A DNA stretch of 25,246 nt. It comes from Pseudomonadota bacterium. GTDB taxonomy: Bacteria > Myxococcota_A > Polyangia > Haliangiales > Haliangiaceae. Positions 11,101 to 17,485 of this stretch are shown piece after piece. How positions within the stretch are numbered: the first letter of the stretch is position 1; the number at the start of each line of letters is the position of its first letter. The notes under the pieces were generated by a model, which saw only the letters and a list, made by a program, of their open reading frames with translations, did not search any database and had not been told where the DNA came from. Made by a program: the position numbers and the translations under genes. Location: positions 1-25,246 of the forward strand of contig JAEYYV010000189.1 in NCBI GenBank assembly GCA_023428295.1. Reading direction: 5' to 3'.

Positions 11101-11644
11101 ACGGCAACTTGGAGAGTGGAACCAATGCAGCGAGCCAACCGTGCTTCGGCTGATCCGTGCGCTTGCCCAATGCCTCGCGTAGCTGATCGAGTGCCGTCTT
11201 GAGCCGGCGACGCACCGTGGCGTCTGGAATCCCGAGCCGGCGCGCGATCTCTGCACTGCTGAGACCCTCGACAAAGTGCAAGAGCACGGTGGATCGGTAC
11301 GGCTCGCCGAGCGCGAGCAACTCGTCGGCGAGTGCGCGCTGCAGCTCGACGCGTTCGATCAGCTCGGCCGGCGTGGGAGTGGATCGCTCGCTGTCGTACG
11401 CGCTCGCTCGCTCCTCGCGCCGCGCTTCGCTGCGACGGCGCGTGATGATCAGATTCCTCACGACGCGCGCAAGCCAGGGCCTCAGCGGTCGATTGGTGTC
11501 TGGCTGTTGTTCGGCGGCGACAATCCAGGTGTCCTGCACGACGTCATCTGCGAGTGCGTCGTCCTTGACCAACGCGCGCGCGAGCTGGCGGACCCAGGCC
11601 ATCTCGGCCATCAGCTGCTCGTTGGTCGGGATTCGCGCGTCCAT
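8192..11644 (-). CDS. ECF sigma factor fused to a membrane helix, carboxypeptidase-regulatory-like repeats and a PDZ domain
   Basis: This is the third and longest paralogue, about 1150 aa. I prefer the ATG at 11644 over the in-frame GTG at 11656, because a GAGGGG ribosome-binding sequence lies at the right distance for the ATG and overlaps the GTG. Counting from the GTG, sigma2 is at about 15-80 (LADDVVQDTWIVAA, RPLRPWLARVVRN). Sigma4 is at about 112-165 (LGEPYRSTVLLHFVEG, IPDATVRRRLKTAL). A strong membrane helix lies at about 200-219 (MKKVIAMIVVLVLLLLIGAS). About nine carboxypeptidase-regulatory-like repeats follow. The end (about 1071-1154) is a recognisable PDZ domain (SGPAVAAGLRVGDRLETIDGE). 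Its first repeat (SPRRIAGRVV) closely matches the equivalent part of the second paralogue (KPRRVAGNVI), which supports duplication. No ECF-type GGAAC promoter motif is obvious upstream. Confidence 0.9.
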   Translation of the reverse strand: MDARIPTNEQLMAEMAWVRQLARALVKDDALADDVVQDTWIVAAEQQPDTNRPLRPWLARVVRNLIITRRRSEARREERASAYDSERSTPTPAELIERVELQRALADELLALGEPYRSTVLLHFVEGLSSAEIARRLGIPDATVRRRLKTALDQLREALGKRTDQPKHGWLAALVPLSKLPSPASTAIGVFAMKKVIAMIVVLVLLLLIGASVLWRYRGRSDEAASSSSRAKSTAHTSRVPGDSDPAAAATIPAWLVKTGVSPRRIAGRVVFRGEPVPGATVVLGFEIAGEPGPVIDTPDPLLATVLQPIDEVTTAADGTFDFGVQPPGAFVVSAAATKYAAAATRVDNASPLSKSDQVVVTLGACRSRLYGTIADASGGGIAKADISVAGLSRIESDATGAYSMCLSAIDSIGQPSARVRVGADGYGTLTQFVPVAGDLQHDFQLVPEAVLVGRVVTTDGQPVGGARVVAQVEPSEMPRHIASGWTYSDRDGRFRIQGLAPGAFQLVATAGDFGTVSVAVIARPTTTSREIMLVLAREQFARVSGHVVKNGVPVGGIEITAVQAMPAGGTFSQADGSFVFERLRYGATRLFASPNMVDAAEQIEIARSIVDNVRLEVPASARVRGHVTRDGKPVAGAAVMYTPAPQVTFVGRPPGTRTDARGAFTLLLPVGPGQLLAWDSSGEAFSDAVPIVMAADDDKTVDFELDHSGEARGTVVDQAGAPVTGAYVQFALADGGQDFCESITDATGAFACTRLFGGDYRATVTPSPGARQAFAPAVGDQFDLVSVPRTGAATGIKLAIKDERLAIRGTVVDDTGAPMPDVHITALAPGFASMDSPSTLSNATGHFEIGNLARGTYLLRAHAADGSESETPGVAAGSSASLKLARAGAVEGTLGGFAATPDVLVMRSDGPEGGGRAAVEGTRFSRIGLPPGRYTVEAIVGPDADGKSIEIKPGETTRIELRSRGVGTIEGTVSDLATRKPLAGMRCDAKISMDGQAGPGPPAVTHQAFTDAAGHFKVSAPLGRVRLFCFSVTPAPLTAAGTDVEVTSTSTAKANVFSVRATFGNSPADPGFMLAPLALPLTVNHVLPSGPAVAAGLRVGDRLETIDGESLQGLLPDGAMVLLMNHRRGTTVTLGISRAGVAQSIKVGL

Positions 11645-11764
11645 CGCTACGTCCACCCCTCAACTGCCGCCGCAGACAGGATCGTGCGCGACAATCGGCA
11701 TCGGCATGATCCTCGAATCGTAGCTCCTGCCAAGACGTGGTCGGTGTGATCGCGGCGCCGGAGA

Positions 11765-12784
11765 TCACGATGTGTACTGCGACCGCGCAGCATCCAACTC
11801 GCGAACGACCTGCTCGACGAGCGAAGCGGGTGCGATCGCGCGCGCGTGAGGTCCCCACTCCAGGACCCAGGACACGATCGGCGCCAGACTCGTTGCATGA
11901 AATGTTAAACGGACCCGGCCGCGAGGCAATTCGGTCACCCGTTGCGTCGGATGCCATTCACGAGACGACACCAGGTGCGCTTTCTCGGCAGTGAACTCGA
12001 CGATCACCGTGTGCGGCTCGGGCCCGTCGGGAAGATGAGGACCGAACGCGCCGGCAAGCACATCGAGGATCCCAGCGTCGGCTGGAATCTGGAACGCGTG
12101 CGCCCTGTCGTACTCCGCGCTGGTGAATCGCTCGATCGCGAACACGCCGAGCGGAGCGCTCGCCACGTCGTCATCGGCGGCCTTGAGTCGTGCGCCCAAT
12201 GCATAGAGGCCGTGTCGATACATCGCCATCCGATACGGTGCGAGGTAGCCCGCGCGCGACCCGCCACGACCGTCCGAGTAGCGATATCGAACCAGTCGTC
12301 CGTTGATGATGCCGCTCTGGATCGCATCGATGATGTCGTCCTTGCCGTCGTACGACTTCGTCCCATGATCGGGCATGTAGACGAACTGCTCGCCGTACGC
12401 CGCTAGCTCGGCGCGTTCCTTCGTGCTCATCCGTTGTTCGAGCTTGGTCAGCACGCTGACGACATCCTCGAGGAGCGGCGTCTTGCGAAACGCATCGAAG
12501 ACGCGACGCACGGCCAGTAGCGTAAATCGCTCGCGCTTGGTGATCGAGACAGGCGAGTAGCTCCGCTCCTCCGCGAGAAGCGCGTACACGCGGTTCGCCT
12601 TCTTCGTGATCTCGATGTCGATGCCCGCATCAGCGAGCTCGTCGAGGTCGCGGTGTACGGTTCGCTCGCTCGCACCTATCGCGGCAGCGATCTCGTTCAC
12701 CCACCGACCGCGTTTGTAGCCGCGTAACGCGTCCAGCACGCGGAACGCGCGTGCGACCTGACCGAAATCACCCTTGCGATACAC
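11765..12784 (-). CDS. WYL-domain transcriptional regulator
   Basis: This 339-aa protein has an N-terminal DeoR-like winged helix-turn-helix (about residues 8-60, with VNEIAAAIGASERTVHRDLDEL). A linker follows, then a WYL-type ligand-binding domain (about 140-220, with GRLVRYRYSDG and a degenerate GLYALGARL in place of the usual WYL). The C-terminal extension (VLEWGPHARAIAPASLVEQV) is typical of the family. WYL regulators usually sense a small ligand, often a nucleic acid or nucleotide, and control repair, defence or mobile-element genes. The GTG start has GAGG about 7 bases upstream. It is divergent from the five-gene operon starting at 12961, with a 176-base shared control region, so it is the natural candidate to regulate that operon; this is inference. 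It also lies upstream of the third sigma-fusion gene on the same strand, 120 bases away. Confidence 0.88.
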   Translation of the reverse strand: MYRKGDFGQVARAFRVLDALRGYKRGRWVNEIAAAIGASERTVHRDLDELADAGIDIEITKKANRVYALLAEERSYSPVSITKRERFTLLAVRRVFDAFRKTPLLEDVVSVLTKLEQRMSTKERAELAAYGEQFVYMPDHGTKSYDGKDDIIDAIQSGIINGRLVRYRYSDGRGGSRAGYLAPYRMAMYRHGLYALGARLKAADDDVASAPLGVFAIERFTSAEYDRAHAFQIPADAGILDVLAGAFGPHLPDGPEPHTVIVEFTAEKAHLVSSREWHPTQRVTELPRGRVRLTFHATSLAPIVSWVLEWGPHARAIAPASLVEQVVRELDAARSQYTS

Positions 12785-12822
12785 ACCGAACCTCGGAGGA
12801 ACGGGCGCCGAAAGCCGGGCCT

Positions 12823-12843
12823 GAACCCTTTCGAAAGGGGTTC
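12823..12843. promoter_or_regulatory. Inverted repeat between divergent genes, candidate operator
   Basis: This near-perfect inverted repeat has arms GAACCC and GGGTTC around a central TTTCGAAA, with one extra G in the right arm. It sits in the control region between the WYL regulator and the five-gene operon, 39 bases upstream of the regulator's start. No T-run follows it on either strand, so an operator is more likely than a terminator. Confidence 0.5.
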
Positions 12844-12960
12844 GCTCGGACTTCGGCAGTGGCTTCCGCGAAGGTTCTGACTACGCTTCCCACGGGCTTA
12901 TCCTGCCCGGGATCTCTCCTCCGGCAAGGGTTGCCGAGCTGCTCTCTTACGCTTGCGGCC

Positions 12961-14043
12961 ATGACGATCGCATCTGGGGCAAAGCTCGAACTTCAACACC
13001 CTCCGCTCGCGCGAGATACCGCGGGCAACCTAATCGCCGTTCCTGACGGGATGGACTCGCTGGCCCTGTCCCGCGAGACCTTCGGCCGGCCTCGCAAACT
13101 CCGCGGCCCCGACAAACACCTCATGCGATTTCCGCTACACACCTCGCCCGAGGATGTTGTCGAGCTGTGCGGGGCCGGCATCTATCGCGTGTACGCGCTC
13201 GATGCCGTCGGCGAGCAGCTTGGTGACGAACACATCGCGCGGTGGGACCTCACGTCGTCATCGCGCGAACAACGCAACGCCTCGATGGATCCGATGGTCG
13301 CGCTTCGTGCCGACCGCCACGCAATGCCGGCGACACCCGCCACGGATCTGCGATACGCCCTCGAAGCGATGGCGCAGATGATGCGCACGAATACAGACGC
13401 GCTGCGCCTGGTCGCCGAATCACAAGTCGACCTCGCGAAGGCAATCGCCACAGTGAAGGGGTTGCCGCGCAATGCAGCGATGTATCTGCCGCCGGCGCCC
13501 GCGAACGATGACAGCGACGAGTACGAAGAGGAGGAGGACGAGGACGAGGTCCAGGAGGCGCGCCCGTCGAGCTACCTCGATCTCCTTCTGCCGTTCTCGC
13601 AAGCGCTGGCCCCGAAGGTCGCCGAGATGTTTCCCGGATTGGTCGTTGGAATGAGCGCACCTTCGCCGGTGAACGCCGAGGCCGTGGAGGTCAGCGCCGA
13701 ATCGAGCGATCTCGCGAGTCGCCCGTTCGAGGCGCGCGAGCTCGTCGACCTCGAGTACGCCCGCAAGAAGGGACAAGCAAAGCGCGCAGCGTCTCGGCAG
13801 CCGGCGCCGCTGAAGACGCGCGTGATGGCCGATCCGAAGCTCATGCAGCAGATCATGGCCATCAAGAAGGAACTGGCACCCGACGAGATCGAGACGCTGA
13901 TGTCCGCTGTGGGGACATGGCCAGAAGCCGCTCAGACGAAGTTCCTCGACGACATCAAGCCCGTCTCGACGGAGCTAGCAGTTGCGTACTGTCGCGAGGT
14001 CATCGAGTCCATCCGCGCACGCCAAACCGCCGCCGAATCGTAG
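12961..14043 (+). CDS. Protein of unknown function with an acidic linker, first gene of the integrase operon
   Basis: I do not recognise a family. The frame is open from 12751, but the first 70 codons lie in the divergent promoter region and are low in protein-like character. The ATG at 12961 is therefore preferred, although it lacks a clear ribosome binding site. The 360-aa product has a compact N-terminal part (about residues 40-100, with RGPDKHLMRFPLHTSPEDVV and IYRVYALDAVGE). A helical segment follows (about 128-168). Next comes a very acidic linker at about 182-199 (DDSDEYEEEEDEDE), an amphipathic helix (about 204-232) and a basic region (about 268-288). The helical C-terminus (about 292-352) carries LAPDEIETLMSAVGTWPEAA. 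No signal peptide or membrane helix is seen. It starts an operon that ends in a tyrosine recombinase, 32 bases before the next gene, so a role in the element's maintenance is possible but unproven. Confidence 0.75.
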   Translation: MTIASGAKLELQHPPLARDTAGNLIAVPDGMDSLALSRETFGRPRKLRGPDKHLMRFPLHTSPEDVVELCGAGIYRVYALDAVGEQLGDEHIARWDLTSSSREQRNASMDPMVALRADRHAMPATPATDLRYALEAMAQMMRTNTDALRLVAESQVDLAKAIATVKGLPRNAAMYLPPAPANDDSDEYEEEEDEDEVQEARPSSYLDLLLPFSQALAPKVAEMFPGLVVGMSAPSPVNAEAVEVSAESSDLASRPFEARELVDLEYARKKGQAKRAASRQPAPLKTRVMADPKLMQQIMAIKKELAPDEIETLMSAVGTWPEAAQTKFLDDIKPVSTELAVAYCREVIESIRARQTAAES

Positions 14044-14075
14044 GCAGCACTTACCGATCCCACGAGGAAAATTTC

Positions 14076-14588
14076 ATGACCACAAGCACGATACTCACCG
14101 ATGGATGGGCAGCCTTCGCCAAGGCGGCTCGAGAAGTAAACAACGACCTCGAGCGATCCAAGCAGGGAGCGATGACGCTCGTGGACGAGCTAGTCGCGCG
14201 CCTGCGTCCGATAGCCACAGACGAGATCGACGCGGCGAACCTGGCCGCGGATCTTTTCGCGCTCCAGGCGTTCGTCGCGCGGAGCCGGCTCGCCGTCCAG
14301 TCGGGGAAACCGCCGCCCAAACTGCCGCAGTTCTCCTCCGATTTCGCACAAGGAGTAACTCGACGATTTCGAATGATTCTCGTGTCGCTTGCAGAGACGA
14401 CGACTGAGAACGAGATCGCACAGATGGCGACGCTTCTTGCCAGCCTCGAGTCTCAAGAACCAAGAATGCTCAGTGGCGAGCTGCTTTCCATCGAGGTCGT
14501 ATGGATGCTTCTCGCGATGCATCCGGACGACGCGGCGAGGTGGATTCGCACAAATGTCATCTCCGCCGGGAAGGGGCTCGCATCGTGA
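14076..14588 (+). CDS. Protein of unknown function, mostly helical
   Basis: This is a 170-aa cytoplasmic protein with no family I recognise. The ATG at 14076 is chosen over upstream in-frame starts because ACGAGGAAA lies about 8 bases before it and it clears the previous gene's stop. The protein looks all-helical. An N-terminal helix (GWAAFAKAAREVNNDLE) is followed by a conserved-looking middle (ANLAADLFALQAFVARSRLAV). The C-terminal helical pair contains ENEIAQMATLLASL and EVVWMLLAMHPDDAARWI. The C-terminal pattern loosely resembles the end of the preceding 360-aa protein, so the two may share a helical module; this is a by-eye impression. It overlaps the next gene by four bases (GTGA), so translation is probably coupled. 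Confidence 0.78.
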   Translation: MTTSTILTDGWAAFAKAAREVNNDLERSKQGAMTLVDELVARLRPIATDEIDAANLAADLFALQAFVARSRLAVQSGKPPPKLPQFSSDFAQGVTRRFRMILVSLAETTTENEIAQMATLLASLESQEPRMLSGELLSIEVVWMLLAMHPDDAARWIRTNVISAGKGLAS

Positions 14589-14755
14589 CCGGGCTCGACA
14601 CCATGCTGCGCGAACTGATCCGCGACGAGATTCGGCGTCTGATTAGACCCGATGCATTTGCCGCGAACGACGAGATGCTCACGCCGGAGGATCAAGAGCT
14701 TCAACGTCAGGCGCTGGAGGCGGCGAGTCGATTGCGGCGTGCACGACGCGCTTGA
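14585..14755 (+). CDS. Small charged protein of unknown function (56 aa)
   Basis: This short gene starts at a GTG that overlaps the previous stop codon (GTGA). GGGAAGGGG lies just upstream as a ribosome binding site. The product begins MTGLDTMLRELIRDEIRRLI, has a middle with MLTPEDQELQRQALEA and ends in a basic tail (RLRRARRA). It is predicted to be two amphipathic charged helices. Its position in a tight operon, with coupled start and good ribosome binding site, makes it a real gene despite its size. The helical basic form would suit a DNA-binding or partner-binding adaptor, but no family is recognised. Confidence 0.7.
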   Translation: MTGLDTMLRELIRDEIRRLIRPDAFAANDEMLTPEDQELQRQALEAASRLRRARRA

Positions 14756-14772
14756 CATCTGTTTGACAGATG
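14756..14772. promoter_or_regulatory. Perfect inverted repeat over the RHH start codon, candidate autoregulatory operator
   Basis: CATCTGTTTGACAGATG is a perfect 7-base inverted repeat with a 3-base centre. Its right arm ends in the ATG of the ribbon-helix-helix gene. TTGACA, the consensus -35 sequence, occurs twice here (14752-14757 and 14763-14768). RHH proteins commonly bind short palindromes at their own promoters, so this is a likely self-binding site. No good -10 box is seen: at 17 bases from the first TTGACA lies only TAACGA. Confidence 0.55.
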
Positions 14773-14967
14773 AATAACGATGCGCGCGTGCCGGTAGAGC
14801 CAACAACGCAAGTCGCATTTCGATTGCCAGACCGCCTGGTCGCGCGCATCGACCGTCATGTTAAGCGTCTCGCGAAAGACCAACGGGGCGTGACGTTCAC
14901 GCGCACGGATGCCATCCGGGATCTGTTGACGCGTGCGCTCGATGCTGTTGAGGGAGAAGATCAATGA
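14770..14967 (+). CDS. Ribbon-helix-helix (CopG/Arc-type) DNA-binding protein
   Basis: This 65-aa protein has the form of a ribbon-helix-helix regulator. A short beta strand (TQVAFRLPD, about residues 13-21) is followed by helix A (RLVARIDRHVKRLAKD), a turn, and helix B (TRTDAIRDLLTRALDAV). Such proteins act as dimers binding palindromic operators, either as antitoxins or as regulators of mobile elements. No toxin gene is adjacent, so a regulatory role for the integrase operon is more likely. The ATG at 14770 has no ribosome binding site and lies inside a palindrome. An in-frame GTG at 14788 (MPVEPTTQVAF) is an alternative start and would fit a leaderless internal transcript. The gene overlaps the integrase by four bases (ATGA), so the two should be translated together. 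Confidence 0.82.
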   Translation: MNNDARVPVEPTTQVAFRLPDRLVARIDRHVKRLAKDQRGVTFTRTDAIRDLLTRALDAVEGEDQ

Positions 14968-16109
14968 GCGCGAAACGTGGGGAGCGAATCCTGGGGCCTT
15001 ATCCAGATCGCGACGGGTTTCGAGTGATCCACGTGGATGTCGCCGGCAAACGCGACTCCGTCGTGTTCGAGACGGAGGCGAAGGCAGAGCGCTACATCGA
15101 GCTGCTGCGCACGAACCTGAACCGCGAAGAGCACACGACAACGACGGCGCTCGACGCCTACAAGTCCTTCCTTCGCGAGAAGGGGAACAAGGAGGAATCG
15201 GTCGACGTGACCGCGTGGGCGATCGAGCTGTTCTTTCCGTCGTCGATCCCATTGCAACTCTTGTCCGCGAAGCGATGCGAGACGTTGTACTCGGAGCTTC
15301 GTACGCGTCCTACGAAGCGAACGAAGAAGCCACCGTCGGCGGACACGCACCGCAACATCCTGTCCCAGACGAAGAGCTTTCTCGGATGGTGCGTCGAGCG
15401 CGGGTGGCTTCGCGCGAATCCTTGCGCCGGCGTGAAAGGAATCGGCAAGCGCCGGCCTCGTGGAAAGTCTCTCGGCAAGGATGGCAAGACGCTACGAGTA
15501 AAGGAAGCACGCGCTTGGTTCAACAAGGCGCGTGCTCTCGCCGAGGCTGGAGACGAAGGCGCTACCGCAGCTCTCGTCGCGCTGTTGCTCGGCATGCGCG
15601 CAAGCGAGATCGTTTCCCGACGAGTCTCTGATCTCGACGAAGAGGATGCAGCGGGAGATCTCTTGTGGATTCCGTGCGCGAAGACACCTGCCGGTCGCCG
15701 CACGCTCGAAGTTCCCGAGGTGCTTCGTCCACTCCTGGTTCGCGCGGCCGCGGACAAGAAGGCGGACGAGTTCCTGTTCGCTACCGACGACGGCAAGCCG
15801 CATTGGCGCGATTGGATCATCAACAACGTTCGTCGCATTTGCGGGATCGTGAAGGTGCCGAAGGTGACTGCTCACGCGATGCGCGGCCTCCTCGCGACGC
15901 TGACGGCCGAGCGCGGACTTGCGGGTCACTTGATCGCAGCGACTTTAGGTCACGAAGACGAGCGCACGACGATGGCGGCCTACGCTGCACCCGGCTCGGC
16001 TGCAGCTGGAGTGAATCGCCGTGGTCTGCAGGTTCTCGAGGGCGGCCTCAAGAAAGACGAGAAGGGCGAGGAAGCGAGCGACCAAGTGAAAGTGGCCGAC
16101 AACGGCTGA
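14964..16109 (+). CDS. Tyrosine recombinase / phage-type integrase
   Basis: This 381-aa site-specific recombinase cuts and rejoins DNA through a tyrosine intermediate to integrate or excise a mobile element. The N-terminal part (about residues 8-50) resembles an arm-binding strand domain. The core-binding domain is at about 58-155 (THRNILSQTKSFLGWCVERG). The catalytic domain is at about 180-345. The full active-site set is visible: R212 (GMRASEI), K240 (CAKTPAGRRTLEVP), H304 and R307 (HAMRG), H330 (TLGHEDERTT) and the nucleophile Y340 (MAAYAAPG). The gene is therefore probably functional. The ATG overlaps the RHH stop codon (ATGA) and AGGGAGAAG lies just upstream. It is the last gene of the operon and stops 15 bases before a convergent gene. 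A tRNA-Ala gene, a common integration target, begins about 1.2 kb downstream. Confidence 0.93.
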   Translation: MSAKRGERILGPYPDRDGFRVIHVDVAGKRDSVVFETEAKAERYIELLRTNLNREEHTTTTALDAYKSFLREKGNKEESVDVTAWAIELFFPSSIPLQLLSAKRCETLYSELRTRPTKRTKKPPSADTHRNILSQTKSFLGWCVERGWLRANPCAGVKGIGKRRPRGKSLGKDGKTLRVKEARAWFNKARALAEAGDEGATAALVALLLGMRASEIVSRRVSDLDEEDAAGDLLWIPCAKTPAGRRTLEVPEVLRPLLVRAAADKKADEFLFATDDGKPHWRDWIINNVRRICGIVKVPKVTAHAMRGLLATLTAERGLAGHLIAATLGHEDERTTMAAYAAPGSAAAGVNRRGLQVLEGGLKKDEKGEEASDQVKVADNG

Positions 16110-16124
16110 AAACCCTTAGCAGTG

Positions 16125-17101
16125 TCACGCGCTGGGCAACCGAAGATGGTCCTCGACCTCGCGTTCGGCTTCAAGCTGCGTCATCTGATCGTTGATCTCT
16201 TCAAGCAGCAGACGTTTCCCAGCCGTGATGCGCTCCCTCAGCCCGCTGAACAACGGATTGTCGAGGTGTTCGCCTCGCGAGATCTCACTCGCCGTCTTGT
16301 CGGCTAAGGTCCCCTTCAGGAGTGCAAGGTTGCTGCGAACCTCTGCGATCTCGCTCGCGAGACTGTCGACCCGTTCGAAGAATGCCGCCGCGACTTCGGA
16401 CTTCGCCGCTTCGTGCGTCCGCCAGGTCCCTATCTCTCTCTGTCCTACGTCGAGAAAGTGTTCGAGCAGCGCCCTTCGCCGGTCTATCTCTTCCCACCGC
16501 AGCGATTCGAGGTTTTCGAGTATCGGACCGAGACAGTTGGTCCAGCGTTCGAACGACACGTGCCAAAGACGGACCGTCAACAGTACTCGCTCACGCCTTC
16601 GAATCGCCAGCTTGTCGTCCAACAGCGTGAGCGCCGTCGGTTTCGCGTCTGCTAGCGCATCCTCTTCCACCGTCGAACGCGCGCTCAAGAGCCTCGACTC
16701 CTGCCTCGAAAGCCTTCGGTTCTCGACCTCATGCTGCCGTTGCAACTCGGCCAAGCCCTTAGTGCGTGCGCGTCCGTCTGCTGCGTCGACGAAGACGCGC
16801 GCGAGCAAACCCAGAACGAGTCCGCCGATCCCCCGAAGACCAACGCTGAAGCAACAACACCGGGCGCTGCGGTTGCGGTGAACACGGCACCGACGCCAGC
16901 TCCGACGCCCGGCGATACGACCGCGACCCACTCGCGAAATGCCTTTCGGCGACTGCTTCTGACCCGCGCACCACAATCGGGGCAGTTGGAATCATCGCGA
17001 CTCAACCAGAATCCACATGCTTCGCAGGGAGCGTAGGCGGTGGTTTGACGTTGCACGGCCACGATTGCGGCCTGGAGTCCCGGAGCCCTCACCACCCCCA
17101 C
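16125..17101 (-). pseudogene. Frameshifted zinc-ribbon, membrane and coiled-coil protein
   Basis: Two reading frames join into one sensible protein if a single base is added in the C run at 16830-16834 (five to six). The upstream frame (from 17101, or more likely the GTG at 17062) gives a zinc ribbon with two CxxC pairs (CEACGFWL, CPDCGARV). It continues into hydrophobic sequence (GVGAGVGAVFTATAAPGVV, ASALVFGG). The downstream frame continues the membrane region (IGGLVLGLLARVFVDAA) and then a long charged helical or coiled-coil domain (GLAELQRQHEVENRRL, EIAEVRSNLALLKGTLADK) to the stop at 16125. Beyond the junction each frame turns into arginine/serine-rich shadow sequence, which supports a true break. 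The intact product would be about 312-325 aa, a membrane-anchored protein with a cytoplasmic zinc ribbon. Its function is unknown. The cause is either a sequencing error or genuine decay. Confidence 0.75.
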
Positions 17102-17232
17102 GGTAACGCAGTCCGATCGTCATCGTCCTCGACGTAACGCCAATGGAGTTTCACCGTCACGCATCAGGGCGGACCTGCCACTGAACAGCGATGTTCAGCT
17201 ACGAGCCAAGTGGGCTAACTCGCATGGACCGA

Positions 17233-17254
17233 CCGTTCCGCAACCGTTCCGCAA
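17233..17254. repeat. Two tandem copies of an 11-base repeat
   Basis: CCGTTCCGCAA occurs twice in direct succession. It lies in the gap between the broken zinc-ribbon gene and the tRNA terminator. Short direct repeats near an integration target can be recombinase arm sites, but nothing ties this pair to the integrase. Confidence 0.5.
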
Positions 17255-17275
17255 CGCCGGTCGCGTGAGTCGCCG

Positions 17276-17307
17276 AAAACAAAACCGCCGCGTATCTCTA
17301 CGCGGCG
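17276..17307 (-). terminator. Rho-independent terminator of tRNA-Ala
   Basis: On the minus strand a perfect 9-base-pair stem (CGCCGCGTA / TACGCGGCG) with a four-base loop is followed by TTTTGTTTT. It begins 11 bases after the tRNA's CCA end and faces the right way to end its transcript. Confidence 0.9.
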
Positions 17308-17318
17308 ACTTCGTTTCC

Positions 17319-17394
17319 TGGTGGAGCCTAGGGGGATCGAACCCCTGACCTCTAGAGTGCGATTCTAGCGCTCTCCCAGCTGAGCTAAGACCCC
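17319..17394 (-). tRNA. tRNA-Ala (anticodon CGC)
   Basis: The 76-base gene folds as a standard cloverleaf. The acceptor stem GGGGTCT pairs with AGGCTCC, allowing G-U pairs. The D arm is GCTC/GAGC. The anticodon stem CTAGA/TCTAG encloses the loop ATCGCAC, giving anticodon CGC, which reads the GCG alanine codon. The T arm is AGGGG/CCCCT with loop TTCGATC. The CCA end is encoded. Its 3' end faces the integrase element, the usual orientation for a tRNA integration site. No second copy of its 3' end was spotted in the window. Confidence 0.95.
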
Positions 17395-17409
17395 AGGACT
17401 GGAGGCGGT

Positions 17410-17438
17410 TAGGTATCAGCCACCTGGTGACCTGTCAA
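17410..17438 (-). promoter_or_regulatory. Promoter of tRNA-Ala
   Basis: On the minus strand a consensus -35 TTGACA (17433-17438) is followed after exactly 17 bases by TACCTA (17410-17415) as a weak -10. The tRNA begins 15 bases further on. Position and -35 are convincing; the -10 is poor. Confidence 0.6.
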
Positions 17439-17485
17439 GCCGATCACCTCATCCGAGGTACAGGTCGTGCGGAAATCGTCGCTGA

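Noticed and set aside
9764..11182. Long open frame (472 codons) on the plus strand opposite the third sigma fusion
   Set aside because: It is Arg/Asp/His-rich with no domain pattern, and lies wholly antisense to a gene with clear domains; high GC explains the open frame.
14770..14967. RHH protein as antitoxin of a toxin-antitoxin pair
   Set aside because: No toxin-like gene is adjacent; the neighbours are the recombinase and a 56-aa charged protein without toxin features.
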